Shown: piece after piece, positions 34,301 to 42,269 of the stretch | How positions within the stretch are numbered: the stretch's first letter is position 1 | Layout: each line of letters opens with the position of its first letter | Source of the DNA: Limnohabitans planktonicus II-D5 | Lineage (GTDB): Bacteria > Pseudomonadota > Gammaproteobacteria > Burkholderiales > Burkholderiaceae_C | Length of the DNA: 64,000 bases | Assembly: GCF_001270065.2 (NCBI RefSeq) | Contig: NZ_LFYT02000016.1 | Coordinates: 1 to 64,000 of the forward strand | Direction of reading: 5' to 3' | Program-made: the position numbers and the translations under genes | Notes under the pieces: generated by a model | The model's input: the letters and a program-made list of their open reading frames with translations, nothing else | Databases searched by the model: none | Told to the model about the DNA's origin: nothing

Positions 34301-35768
34301 CCTGCGCGACCTGTCGGGCCCGGCTCCGGTGGTCTTGCGCGGCAGCTTGAGCTTGGGCACCACGGCCGCACCGGCGCAGGCGACAGCCCCGGCTCCGGCC
34401 TCATCCCAAACCCTGGCCCAAACCCTGGCCCAGGCCCTGCCCGATGCGGGCGTCTTGGCCACAGTGGCACTGGACAAGTTGTCGGTGGACGAGTGGCAAG
34501 CGCTGTGGGCCGGGGCAAGAAGTCCAAGCAGTGCGACTGTGGCGTCTGTCCCTTCTGCGGGGTCAAGCGCCACCGCTCCTCCCACCGTACCCCCCGCCCT
34601 GCCCGCTGACATGCAAAGTTATGTGCCCACCCGCATCACACTGCAAGCGGGCACGCTCACGGCCGATGGGCGCAGCTTGCACCAGGTCGTGGCCGGGGCC
34701 ACACGCGAGAACCTGACCTGGCGGGTCAACCTAGACGCCCGCGAACTGAGCGGGCATTTGACCTATCGCCAGGCCACCGAAGAACAGCCCGGCCAGTTGT
34801 ATGCGCGGTTGGCTCGGCTGAACCTGCCGCCCTCCAGCGTGGTCGACGTGGAATCCTTGCTGGAATCCCCGCCCGTCAACCTGCCTGCGCTGGACATCGT
34901 GGTCGAACAGCTGGAATTGCGCGGCAAAAAACTCGGCCGCGTGGAGATTGAAGCCGTCAACAGCGCCCCCACCCGCACGCGCAGCAAATTGCAGCCCGAA
35001 TCGGTGCGCGAATGGCAGCTCAACAAATTCAACCTGAGCGTGCCCGAGGCCACGCTGCGCAGTTCCGGTAAATGGCTCACAGCGGCCGACGGCAAAAGCG
35101 CTCGCCAAACCGAGATGAATTTCCACCTGGACGTGAACAACGCGGGTGCCCTGCTCACGCGCCTGGGCACCCCCGAGGCCTTGCGCGGGGGCAGCGGCCA
35201 GCTCGAAGGCCGCATCGGCTGGCAAGGTTCTCCCCTGGCGCCGCATTACCCCAGCATGAACGGGCAATTCGCCATCAAGATGGGGCGCGGCCAGTTCCTC
35301 AAGGCCGACGCGGGCGCGGCCAAGCTGCTGGGCGTGCTGAGCTTGCAGGCTTTGCCCCGGCGCTTGTTGCTGGATTTTCGGGACGTGTTTTCCGAGGGCT
35401 TTGCCTTCGATTCGGTGCAAGGTGACGTGCGCATTTTGCAAGGCATCGCGCACACCCGAAACCTGCAAATCAAGGGCGTCAACGCGGTGGTGCAGCTCGA
35501 AGGCCTGGCCGACATCGCCCACGAAACGCAAAAACTGCATGTGCTGATCCTGCCCGAGCTGGATGCGGGCACGGCGTCTTTGGTGGCAGGCATTGCGGTC
35601 AACCCGGTGGTGGGCCTGACCTCGTATTTGGCGCAGCTGTTTTTGCAAACCCCGCTGACCCGCGCCAACACGCAGGAATTCCTGATCGACGGCAGCTGGG
35701 CCGAGCCCCGCGTCACGCGCCTGGAAACGCCCGTGCCCCCCCCCACCTCCACACCGCGCACGCCATGA
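31320..35768 (+). CDS. yhdP: YhdP-family AsmA-like envelope lipid-transport protein
   Basis: The 1482-residue protein has one N-terminal transmembrane helix (GLLSLGLLLGMAWGVLHFWI) and a long periplasmic AsmA-like/TIGR02099 region. The C-terminal block is the most conserved part of the family (GQFLKADAGAAKLLGVLSLQ; FRDVFSEGFAFDSVQGDVRI). YhdP helps move phospholipid between inner and outer membrane. Several low-complexity Ala/Pro/Thr segments (about residues 480-500, 600-620 and 1015-1100) interrupt the beta structure. The GTG at 31320 has no clear ribosome-binding site, so the exact start is uncertain. Position next to glnE is common in Burkholderiales. Confidence 0.93.
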   Translation: MLSSTRFPRLSAVLARCGRAVGWGLLSLGLLLGMAWGVLHFWIVPRISEYRPALERLAGQSIGVPVRIGQLTAESTGWAPSFELREIELLDTQGRTALRLPRVLVAISVRSVLSLSLEQLVLDRPELEVRRTAQGHWQVAGLELQLSPQGDSQSADWLFAQREVIVRGGTVHWTDELAARSPSLPQTAAQTLALRELDLVLRNSSRHHDLRLDATPPEAWGARFVAMAHMRRGILSTHPGRMADWSGQVYAYFSHVDLPQLQQQLGPQLQRALPQGLQILSGQGAVRLWSDVALGQWTGGTADVNLTDLQVNVQAQAATHLQAPVPAPPPVARSPLVFEHLSGRVAGRLSASGFEVSTRDLALASSHISAHDLAWPGGNMALAYSYPQGSTPARGRLQADHLDLQALREVALHLPLPEVLATSLAQHEISGELAALQLRWQGDWQAPSTYSAQASLNRLHLPPGALDMTHGSGHAQGALSGPAQPASTSASTAATSPTTATAPLPAWPGLRGAQVKLDLSEAGGRVQLNMGEGSALFLPGVLEEAEVPVRSLKADATWKRLNARWDVPQWQLKFANADLQGQWHGQWHSAPQLKMPGPAHVPKQKQAPGPAPEQGAGVLDLQGQFTQIHAARAHRYLPTMLPVQVRHYVRDALLKGSYNNVQVKIKGDVSRLPFANAKDGEFRIAGRLRDVDFDYVPAAFTPASVPPKSLPWPRLTGLSGQLVFDRLGLKLSDASARFGEGRAAPVLSGGQAEIADLLHNATVNVSLDSKGPATPMLAAVQQSPLDRLLGGVLHEAQATGTLQTRLKLSLPLHDLATSKVQGSVQLAGNDVRLMPTTPLLGKAQGTLQFSESGFTLQGVQARLLGGPVRIEGGMRPVADNTGEPAVLLRLQGQISAEGLREAKEMPLAGLLAQHASGSTSYNVTLGWRHGQPEVSLHSTLEGLALKLPTPLGKTAASSLPLSLRTQVLGQGVGQGGQLRDQIQLELGRIASVHYLRDLSGPAPVVLRGSLSLGTTAAPAQATAPAPASSQTLAQTLAQALPDAGVLATVALDKLSVDEWQALWAGARSPSSATVASVPSAGSSATAPPTVPPALPADMQSYVPTRITLQAGTLTADGRSLHQVVAGATRENLTWRVNLDARELSGHLTYRQATEEQPGQLYARLARLNLPPSSVVDVESLLESPPVNLPALDIVVEQLELRGKKLGRVEIEAVNSAPTRTRSKLQPESVREWQLNKFNLSVPEATLRSSGKWLTAADGKSARQTEMNFHLDVNNAGALLTRLGTPEALRGGSGQLEGRIGWQGSPLAPHYPSMNGQFAIKMGRGQFLKADAGAAKLLGVLSLQALPRRLLLDFRDVFSEGFAFDSVQGDVRILQGIAHTRNLQIKGVNAVVQLEGLADIAHETQKLHVLILPELDAGTASLVAGIAVNPVVGLTSYLAQLFLQTPLTRANTQEFLIDGSWAEPRVTRLETPVPPPTSTPRTP

Positions 35769-35825
35769 AGCACCGGGTGCTCGATTTTTCTTGTCTTTCA
35801 GGAGCCCGCCCAGCTGGCCATATTG

Positions 35826-35864
35826 CGCCTGCAGTCCGCAGGCGTTTCGCTTGCAGGGCAAGCG
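35826..35864 (+). terminator. Two consecutive hairpins after yhdP
   Basis: CGCCTGC-AGTCC-GCAGGCG (35826-35844) and CGCTTGC-AGG-GCAAGCG (35848-35864) form two 7-bp stems about 60-95 bp after the yhdP stop. There is no T run, so factor-independent termination is uncertain. Confidence 0.45.
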
Positions 35865-35951
35865 CCTACAGAACACCCTCTTACAGATCACACACCTGTA
35901 TGACAAACCTTGACGCTGGGCACGACCTTCGACCCTCACCGGATCGCAGCC

Positions 35952-38000
35952 ATGCGTGACAGGCTGGGCCATCTTCTGCGCAGCGCTCTGGCGTCCTGGA
36001 CCGCCACTGACAGCGCATCGCCTTGGAGCTTGAGGCGGCGCTCTTTGTGGGCGGCGCTGATTGCCCTGGTGATTGCCGTGCTGGTGACCCTGGTGTGGCT
36101 GGCCGGGCGCTATGAGACCAGCCAGGTGCAGGCCGAGCTGGAACGCGACGGTGCCGATGCGGTGAGTGATTTGCGCAGCAGTCTGTCGCGCCATGTGCAG
36201 GCGCTGCAGGCCCTGCAATCGGAGCCTTATGCGTTGAGCGCGTGGTTGCCTTCGGCGCTGGGCCTGTTGCGTGAAAACCGCGATTGGCTGCGGGTGGAAT
36301 GGCGCGACCCACGCTGGCAGTTGCTGGCCCACGCCGATTCGCCGCTGCGCGCACCGGCTTTTGAACGCACGCCGCGCAGTGAGGTCGCCAACGACGCGCT
36401 GCAGGCCTGCCAGCGGGCGCAGCGTTTCAATGGCCCTTCCTATTCGAACACCTATTACCTGCCCCAGTCCGACGGACTGGGCATGGAAGTGATGGAGCTG
36501 TGCTTGCCACAAGTGCAACTGGGCCAATTGGTGGGCTTCACGGTGGTCACCTACGGTCTGCAAGAGCTGTTGGCTGAACGCGTGGGGACCGCTTTCGGGC
36601 GGCGCAACGAGGTGTCGTTTGTCGAGCCCGATGGCACACGGCTGGCCATCACCGGTGCACAACGCCGGGGTTTGCGCATGTTCACCACCCAGCAACTGCT
36701 GGATTTGCCGGGCCACACCCTGGTGCTGCGCATGGACGGGCGGCGCGCCGAGCCGGACCTGTTTCCCAACGTGCTCACCGCGCTGGTGACGGGCATGTCG
36801 ATTGCGCTGATCACGGTGATGGTGCTGCTGGTCAAGGACTCGCGCCGGCGTCTGAAGGCCGAGCGCGACCTGGCCGAGGCCCTGGCTTTTCGCAAAGCCA
36901 TGGAGGATTCGCTGGTCACCGGCCTGCGCGCGCGTGACCAGCAAGGGCGCATCACCTATGTGAATCCGGCGTTTTGCCAGATGGTGGGCTGGGAAGCCGA
37001 AGACTTGCTGGGCCGCAACGCGCCCATGCCCTATTGGCCCCCCGAGATGGTGGACGAATACCAGCAGCGCCAGGCCATCCGGCTGGCGGGCAATGCACCG
37101 CCGCGTGAAGGCTTCGAGTCGGTGTTCATGCGCCAGGACGGCACGCACTTTCCAGTGCTGATCATCGAGGCACCGCTCATCAGCGTGCAAGGCGAGCAGA
37201 CCGGCTGGATGGGCGCGGTCATCGACATCAGCGAGCAGCGCCGGGTGGAAGAACTTTCACGCGCCAGCCAGGAACGCCTGCAGGCCACCGCCCGCCTGGC
37301 CACCGTGGGCGAGATGGCCTCTCTGCTGAGCCACGAGCTGAACCAGCCGCTGGCGGCCATTGCCAGCTATGCCAACGGCTCGCTCAACCTGCTGCGCGAC
37401 CCCGGTGCACAGCCGCAAACCCTGGAAGACGTGCACATGGCGCTGCGCCGCATTGCCGAGCAGGCAGGCCGGGCGGGGCGCGTGATCAACAGCGTGCACG
37501 ACTTCGTGCGCCGCCGCGATCAGGCCCGCGAAGCTGTGGCCCCGCAAGCCTTGCTGGACGCGATTGCACCCTTGGTCAACCTGCAAGCGCGCAAGCTGCA
37601 AGTGCGGGTGCTGACACGCGTGGAGCCCAAACTGCCCGCCTTGTGGTGCGACCGCACCATGGTCGAGCAGGTGCTGCTGAACCTGGCGCGCAACGGCATG
37701 CAAGCCATGGACCACCCCGATTGCCCCGAGCGGGTACTGGTGGTGCAGGCCAAACGCACACATTCGAATGCCCAGAAAAGCTGGGTCGAATTTGCCGTGA
37801 CCGATGTGGGCACCGGTATTGATGCAGACGTGGCCACGCAGCTGTTCACCCCGTTTTTCACGACCAAAGCCGAAGGCATGGGCCTGGGCCTGAGCCTGTG
37901 CCGCACGGTGGTCGAACAGCACGGCGGTCACCTCGAATTTGAAGCCCAGCAACCCAAAGGCACCGTCTTCAGATTCACCCTGCCAGTGGTCGCCCCGTAA
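35952..38000 (+). CDS. PAS-domain sensor histidine kinase without adjacent regulator
   Basis: Counting from ATG 35952 the protein has 682 residues; a TTG at 35910 is an alternative start. Order: transmembrane helix (LWAALIALVIAVLVTLVWLAG), a periplasmic sensor region of about 220 residues, a second helix (VTGMSIALITVMVLLV), a PAS domain (ITYVNPAFCQMVGWEAEDLL), HisKA with the phospho-accepting His at about 461 (LLSHELNQPLAAIASYANGS), and HATPase with N-box (LNLARNGMQAM), G1 (VTDVGTGID) and FFTTKAEGMGLGLSL. The LSHELNQPLAAI box is the FixL/DctB type. The next gene is an Hsp70-like gene on the other strand, so its response regulator is encoded elsewhere. Confidence 0.92.
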   Translation: MRDRLGHLLRSALASWTATDSASPWSLRRRSLWAALIALVIAVLVTLVWLAGRYETSQVQAELERDGADAVSDLRSSLSRHVQALQALQSEPYALSAWLPSALGLLRENRDWLRVEWRDPRWQLLAHADSPLRAPAFERTPRSEVANDALQACQRAQRFNGPSYSNTYYLPQSDGLGMEVMELCLPQVQLGQLVGFTVVTYGLQELLAERVGTAFGRRNEVSFVEPDGTRLAITGAQRRGLRMFTTQQLLDLPGHTLVLRMDGRRAEPDLFPNVLTALVTGMSIALITVMVLLVKDSRRRLKAERDLAEALAFRKAMEDSLVTGLRARDQQGRITYVNPAFCQMVGWEAEDLLGRNAPMPYWPPEMVDEYQQRQAIRLAGNAPPREGFESVFMRQDGTHFPVLIIEAPLISVQGEQTGWMGAVIDISEQRRVEELSRASQERLQATARLATVGEMASLLSHELNQPLAAIASYANGSLNLLRDPGAQPQTLEDVHMALRRIAEQAGRAGRVINSVHDFVRRRDQAREAVAPQALLDAIAPLVNLQARKLQVRVLTRVEPKLPALWCDRTMVEQVLLNLARNGMQAMDHPDCPERVLVVQAKRTHSNAQKSWVEFAVTDVGTGIDADVATQLFTPFFTTKAEGMGLGLSLCRTVVEQHGGHLEFEAQQPKGTVFRFTLPVVAP

Positions 38001-38062
38001 ATTCTTGATCCAGTACGTTGAAGTTTGAAATGGGTGTGAGCCATGTCCTCTCGCAGGCCAAC

Positions 38063-38318
38063 GTCGGACTCTGCGAGTGCCGACCTACGAGATGTTATGG
38101 TGCGAAGGCAAATGCCGCCTTGTAGGTCGGTGGTCAAAGACCCCGATAACGGCATGCGAGCCAATGTGCTCCGCAACGAGGCTACTGGCCTGCATACAAC
38201 GTCGGACTCTGCGAGTGCCGACCTACAAAAGATGGGACTTCGCAGGTCGGCACTCGCAGAGTCCGACATTTTTGGTTTCTGCACAGGCCCCCGTCGGAGT
38301 CTTCGACCACCGACCTGC
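38063..38318. repeat. REP cluster, five REPs in two or three BIMEs
   Basis: Inverted and forward REPs of the ACTC/GAGT and GGTC/GACC types alternate from 38063 to 38318; one forward copy carries GGTC-AAA-GACC with CCGAT instead of CCGAC. They fill most of the 393-bp gap between the kinase and the Hsp70-type gene. Confidence 0.88.
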
Positions 38319-38393
38319 GCGACAGGCATCTGGTGCCATTTTGTGCAGGCGCCCGACGCGCAGACCCCCCGCCCCCGCCCTTGCCCTTGCCGC

Positions 38394-39647
38394 TCAGCGG
38401 CTGTAAGCCAGGCCGGAGGCCACGCCGCCAAACAGATCGCCTTCCACCAGCGGTACGCCCGCAAATTCGCTTTGCAAGGCACGTTGAAAGGTGCGCAGCG
38501 CCGAAGACCCGCCGGTCAAGTAGATGGCGTCGATCTGCTGCACTTGCAAACCGGCACGCGCCACACAGTCACGCGCACACGCCACGGTGCGTGCCAGCAA
38601 GGGGGCCAGATGGGCTTGCATGTCGGCCACGCCCAGGGGCGCTTGCAAATCACGCGCCAGGCAGCTCAGGTCAATGGCCGTGTCGGCATCTGACATAGAG
38701 CCGCGAATTTTGGCCTGCTCGACCTCATGCGCGATGTGATGCCCGTGCCGCTCGCTCAGCACCTGCATCAGGCGCTCGTGCAGACGCAGGTCGGTGTAAT
38801 TGCTGCGCAGGGTTTTGGCATGGGCGATGGCCTTGGGTTGGTATTGCCAGTGGATCAGGTGCCAGGTCGACAGGTCAAAAAACACCCCGCTGGGCACTTC
38901 GCGCAGCCCGGGGCCGATGTGCCGGTAACCCAGCAAGGGCATGACCTGCTCCAGGCTCAGCTTCTGGTCGTAATCGGTGCCGCCAATGTGCACACCTGTG
39001 GTGGCCAAAATGTCGGCGCTGCGGTCGGCCTGGTGCATGCGCTCAGGCCCCAGTCGCACCACGGTGAAGTCAGACGTGCCTCCCCCTAAGTCCACCACCA
39101 GCACGGTGCTGTCTTGGGTCAAGCGTCGTTCGTAATCCAGGGCTGCGGCAATCGGCTCCAGCTGAAACGACACGTTTTCAAAACCCACGGCTTGCGCCGC
39201 CTGGCGCAGCGAGGCTTCGGCCTGTGCGTCGCGCTCAGCGTCATCGTCCACAAAGTGCACAGGCCTGCCCATGACCACCTGGGTGGGCGCAAAGCCCAGC
39301 GCCCCGGTGGCGCGTTCACGCAGCGCCGTCAAAAAAGTGCCGATGATGTCCTGGAAGCTGATGTGCTGGTGGTTGATGAGCGTGGTCTCTTGCAGCAAAG
39401 GGCTGCCCAGCAGGCTTTTGAGCGAACGCATCAAGCGGCCCTCGGTGCCCTCCAGATAGTGGCCAATGGCCTCGCGCCCGAAGTGCGTGCTGCCCTCTTC
39501 GGCGTTGTAAAACACGGCGGTGGGCATGGCCAGGGCCTGGCCTTCCAATGGAATCAGACGGGCCTTGTCCTGCGGGTTGGCCCAGGCGATGGCCGAGTTG
39601 GAGGTGCCGAAATCAATGCCGAGCGTGCCGGAAAACGTGGGGGTCAT
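38394..39647 (-). CDS. Hsp70-family (YegD-type) chaperone-like ATPase
   Basis: The 417-residue protein is essentially the Hsp70 nucleotide-binding domain: LGIDFGTSNSAIAWAN (phosphate 1), VVMGRPVHFVDDD, LEPIAAALDYE, VVDLGGGTSDFTVVRL (phosphate 2) and TGGSSALRTFQRAL (adenosine). There is no classical substrate-binding domain, as in YegD. The ATG at 39647 was preferred because the preceding in-frame codons give only a TTG two codons earlier. No co-chaperone gene is adjacent, and its client is unknown. Confidence 0.88.
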   Translation of the reverse strand: MTPTFSGTLGIDFGTSNSAIAWANPQDKARLIPLEGQALAMPTAVFYNAEEGSTHFGREAIGHYLEGTEGRLMRSLKSLLGSPLLQETTLINHQHISFQDIIGTFLTALRERATGALGFAPTQVVMGRPVHFVDDDAERDAQAEASLRQAAQAVGFENVSFQLEPIAAALDYERRLTQDSTVLVVDLGGGTSDFTVVRLGPERMHQADRSADILATTGVHIGGTDYDQKLSLEQVMPLLGYRHIGPGLREVPSGVFFDLSTWHLIHWQYQPKAIAHAKTLRSNYTDLRLHERLMQVLSERHGHHIAHEVEQAKIRGSMSDADTAIDLSCLARDLQAPLGVADMQAHLAPLLARTVACARDCVARAGLQVQQIDAIYLTGGSSALRTFQRALQSEFAGVPLVEGDLFGGVASGLAYSR

Positions 39648-39821
39648 GAGCAAAACAAACGAAGCACGGGCCGGTGCTGCAAAGCGGAATGCAGCAACGC
39701 CCAGCGGACGCCCTGCATTTTGAGGACCGGCGATTGTGCCACCTCAAGGCACACGGCCCGCCGTGGCAGCGGAGTAAATGGTGGAAAATCAGGACTCATT
39801 TCTATTCCACCCTCATTCCCC

Positions 39822-40070
39822 ATGACCGAAGCCACCCAGCGCCCCGAATTGCCCGATCACCTGTCCATTGACGCGCGCAGCCCTTTTCACAACCGCGCCG
39901 TGTTCGAGCACGACATCGGCATCCGCTTCAACGGCAAAGACCGCACCGACGTCGAGGAATACTGCATCAGCGAAGGCTGGGTCAAAGTGCCCGCAGGCAA
40001 AACGCTGGACCGCAAAGGCCAGCCGCTGCTGATCAAGCTCAAGGGGCAGGTCGAAGCGTTTTACCGCTGA
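39822..40070 (+). CDS. DUF3297 family protein
   Basis: The 82-residue soluble protein matches the DUF3297 pattern: LPDHLSIDARSPFHNRAVFE, then GIRFNGKDRTDVEEYCISEG, WVKVPAGKTLDRKGQPL and an ending in LKGQVEAFYR. The family is widespread in proteobacteria with no established function. It starts 174 bp from the divergent Hsp70-type gene. Confidence 0.88.
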   Translation: MTEATQRPELPDHLSIDARSPFHNRAVFEHDIGIRFNGKDRTDVEEYCISEGWVKVPAGKTLDRKGQPLLIKLKGQVEAFYR

Positions 40071-40148
40071 GGTGTTCAGAACCTGCATCAGCTGCAGGCG
40101 ATCCAATACAGCTGGAGCAGGACGCTAAGGACCCGCCCCAGCGAGGCA

Positions 40149-41576
40149 TCACCAGTCTTTATCTTTAGGCTTTTCAGCCGCTGGTGCACTGGTTTTTTCA
40201 GCAGGCGCACTCGGCCTGGCTTTGGGTTTGTCGCTTGAGACGGCGGCATGCTGACTTGGATCTGCAGGCTTGGCATGCACCTTGCCCCTGACCTGCAAGA
40301 CACCTGGCTCAACGCCATCGAGTTTCACCTTGACGCTGGTGAGCTGACCGTATGACATTTTTTCAGTGACCCGAGTAACGATCACATGGCAACACTCCGT
40401 CTCCATGTTGCCCAATGATTGACCGGTTTGCGGATCTTTCAGTTCCTTGCCCAGCTTGACCAACTTGTACTGACCGCCCTCCACCACTGCCCCTTCCCCT
40501 TGGCTCAGGACCACCGACTCACCGTCCATGCTCACCACCGAAATCGGAAAGGTTTTTTGCATGATGGACTCTGTGGCCTTCTTGACCACTTCGGATTGCA
40601 CATTGGCGACCGATGTTTTTTCATTGATGGAAGCCCCCAATGTCGTGGGTGATACGCTCGGGAAATCTCCTTTGAAGGTGTCAGACAGCATCACTTGACG
40701 GGTAGTCAAATTCACCAAGCGTTGCGTGATGGACCAGCTGCCAGAATAACTGACCAATTCCCTGTCAGATGTTTTCAGCTGACGAGCCATCCTGTCATAC
40801 GACAAGGCGTTCACTGCCCCCACCCAAATCACGTCTGCGCTGAGCGCTTGGTTCAGTTTGGCCAAATCATTCTGATGGGTTTGACCGCTACCGATCATCA
40901 TCAATTCACTCTCGATCTCGCTGTTAAAGTCGCGATCGAGCACCGTGAAACGCCCTGTTTTGGTCAGTGACTCGATGATTTGCTGCCGAATCGGCTCCAG
41001 CACTTCATGGGCGGGTACGTTTCGCCCGCCAATGTTGAAGCTTTGCTGCGTTGATTTGATCGGTGCCACAACAATCTTGACTTTTGCAGCATCGACAGGT
41101 GCTTTGAATTTGGCAATTTTTGCGGTGATGTCCACCACATACACGCCGCCATTGCTCTTAGGAGGCGTCAATTTGTCAACCTTGAATGTCGAGACCACGC
41201 CATTCGATTGCGTCACCACCGACTCAGCAAACGCTTGACTGTTCAGCACTTCAGTGGCCTTGACAGAATCCGAGCCATTTTTGCTCTGCACGTCCAGTTG
41301 TGCTGTGGCTTTGGCAGAAATGTTGACGCTGGCCGACGATGCATCCACCGCAGTGCCATTCACCTGCATGACGGCCGATTTCAAGGCCTCACTCACTGCA
41401 GCTGAGGGTGTCAAGCCTGTGCCCGTGGTTTTGACTTCCACTTGTTCGACTTTTCCCACATCAGGGGTATTTGTCAGATTCGGTTTGTCGCTGTCGACTT
41501 TGACCTCCTCTTGTTTTTTGTCACCGCACGCGACCAAGACCACCGACAAGATGACCCATGACATCCAATTTTTCAT
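40149..41576 (-). CDS. Lipoprotein with FlgT/LPP20-like and CsgG-like regions
   Basis: The 475-residue protein has a lipoprotein signal (MKNWMSWVILSVVLVACGDK, acylated Cys at about 17). The next region (GTGLTPSAAVSEALKSAVMQ) resembles the N-terminal domain of FlgT/LPP20-type proteins. A middle domain (PIRQQIIESLTKTGRFTVLD, then LNQALSADVIWVGAVNALSY) has the pattern of CsgG/LpoB-like outer-membrane lipoproteins. A Lys/Pro/Ala-rich tail ends in KPKDKDW. The start codon directly follows a terminator stem and T run and lacks a nearby ribosome-binding site, so expression is probably controlled. It may form or stabilise an envelope assembly with the upstream products; this is inferred. Confidence 0.72.
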   Translation of the reverse strand: MKNWMSWVILSVVLVACGDKKQEEVKVDSDKPNLTNTPDVGKVEQVEVKTTGTGLTPSAAVSEALKSAVMQVNGTAVDASSASVNISAKATAQLDVQSKNGSDSVKATEVLNSQAFAESVVTQSNGVVSTFKVDKLTPPKSNGGVYVVDITAKIAKFKAPVDAAKVKIVVAPIKSTQQSFNIGGRNVPAHEVLEPIRQQIIESLTKTGRFTVLDRDFNSEIESELMMIGSGQTHQNDLAKLNQALSADVIWVGAVNALSYDRMARQLKTSDRELVSYSGSWSITQRLVNLTTRQVMLSDTFKGDFPSVSPTTLGASINEKTSVANVQSEVVKKATESIMQKTFPISVVSMDGESVVLSQGEGAVVEGGQYKLVKLGKELKDPQTGQSLGNMETECCHVIVTRVTEKMSYGQLTSVKVKLDGVEPGVLQVRGKVHAKPADPSQHAAVSSDKPKARPSAPAEKTSAPAAEKPKDKDW

Positions 41577-41604
41577 AAAAAAAGAGTGCCGTCACTGGCA
41601 CTCT
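41577..41604 (-). terminator. Intrinsic terminator abutting the lipoprotein start codon
   Basis: On the minus strand AGAGTGCC-AGTGAC-GGCACTCT forms an 8-bp stem followed by seven T residues and then immediately the ATG of the lipoprotein gene. GGAG lies upstream of the stem, about 30 nt from the ATG. This separates the first three genes from the fourth and could act as an attenuator. Confidence 0.75.
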
Positions 41605-41621
41605 CTCCTGCTTTTTTTTGA

Positions 41622-42251
41622 TTAAACAAGACCAGCCAATGATTTGGTTGGATCTTCGCTAGGTGCCGGAATTTTGTTTTCCTTGGCATAGGCTGCAACC
41701 GCTTTGTAGGTGGCCAGCAAGTTCTTGGTGTCTTCGGGAACACGAGGAACGATGGCAGCCAGAGCCAAAGCCGAAGCACCGATCGAAGTCACGCTGGGTT
41801 TGAATTCCTTCACATCCTTGATGAACACGATATAGGCCAAAGAGCCTGCGGCCAAACTCAAATAGCCATCACCCATTTGTTTTTTGGCCGCATCGTCCAA
41901 TTTCAAATTCTTGTCTGCTAATTTTTCCTGAATCAGTTTGGAGCTTTCAGTTTGTACTTTCTCAGCCTCTTTGATTGCGTCTGTGGTGGCACCTGTTTTC
42001 ATGTTGGCGGCGTTTGAAGCAGCTGCATCAGCCGCTTCTTTCATACCCAAAGCTGTCAGGATTTTCGAATTTGCATTCAAGATCGCTGCTGTGCCCACGA
42101 AATATTCAGCCAACAATTTATCTGGTGCTGGGCCAGAGCCACCACCCCCACCACCCAACAGGCCGCCCAATCCACCGAGTCCACCCAGTTGAGCATTCGA
42201 CACCAACGAAAATGTGGCTGCAAATGCGAATGCAATGACTTTCTTAAACAT
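41622..42251 (-). CDS. Secreted Gly-rich-start protein of unknown function
   Basis: The 209-residue protein has a signal peptide (FKKVIAFAFAATFSLVSNA), a Gly/Leu-rich stretch (QLGGLGGLGGLLGGGGGG) and then a helical, Ala/Lys-rich body (residues 50-200) including DKLLAEYFVGTAAILNANSK and LAYIVFIKDVKEFKPS. I do not recognise a family. It begins 18 bp after the stop of the upstream FlgT-like gene and is followed by a terminator, so it probably ends the main transcript. The Gly-rich start could form flexible or surface-associated structure. Confidence 0.7.
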   Translation of the reverse strand: MFKKVIAFAFAATFSLVSNAQLGGLGGLGGLLGGGGGGSGPAPDKLLAEYFVGTAAILNANSKILTALGMKEAADAAASNAANMKTGATTDAIKEAEKVQTESSKLIQEKLADKNLKLDDAAKKQMGDGYLSLAAGSLAYIVFIKDVKEFKPSVTSIGASALALAAIVPRVPEDTKNLLATYKAVAAYAKENKIPAPSEDPTKSLAGLV

Positions 42252-42269
42252 CTGATTTCCCTTTTTTAA

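Noticed and set aside
34731-37190. Long minus-strand open frame opposite yhdP and the histidine kinase
   Set aside because: Its product is Gln/His/Gly-rich without domains and it lies antisense to two clearly coding genes; it is a by-product of high-GC codon use.
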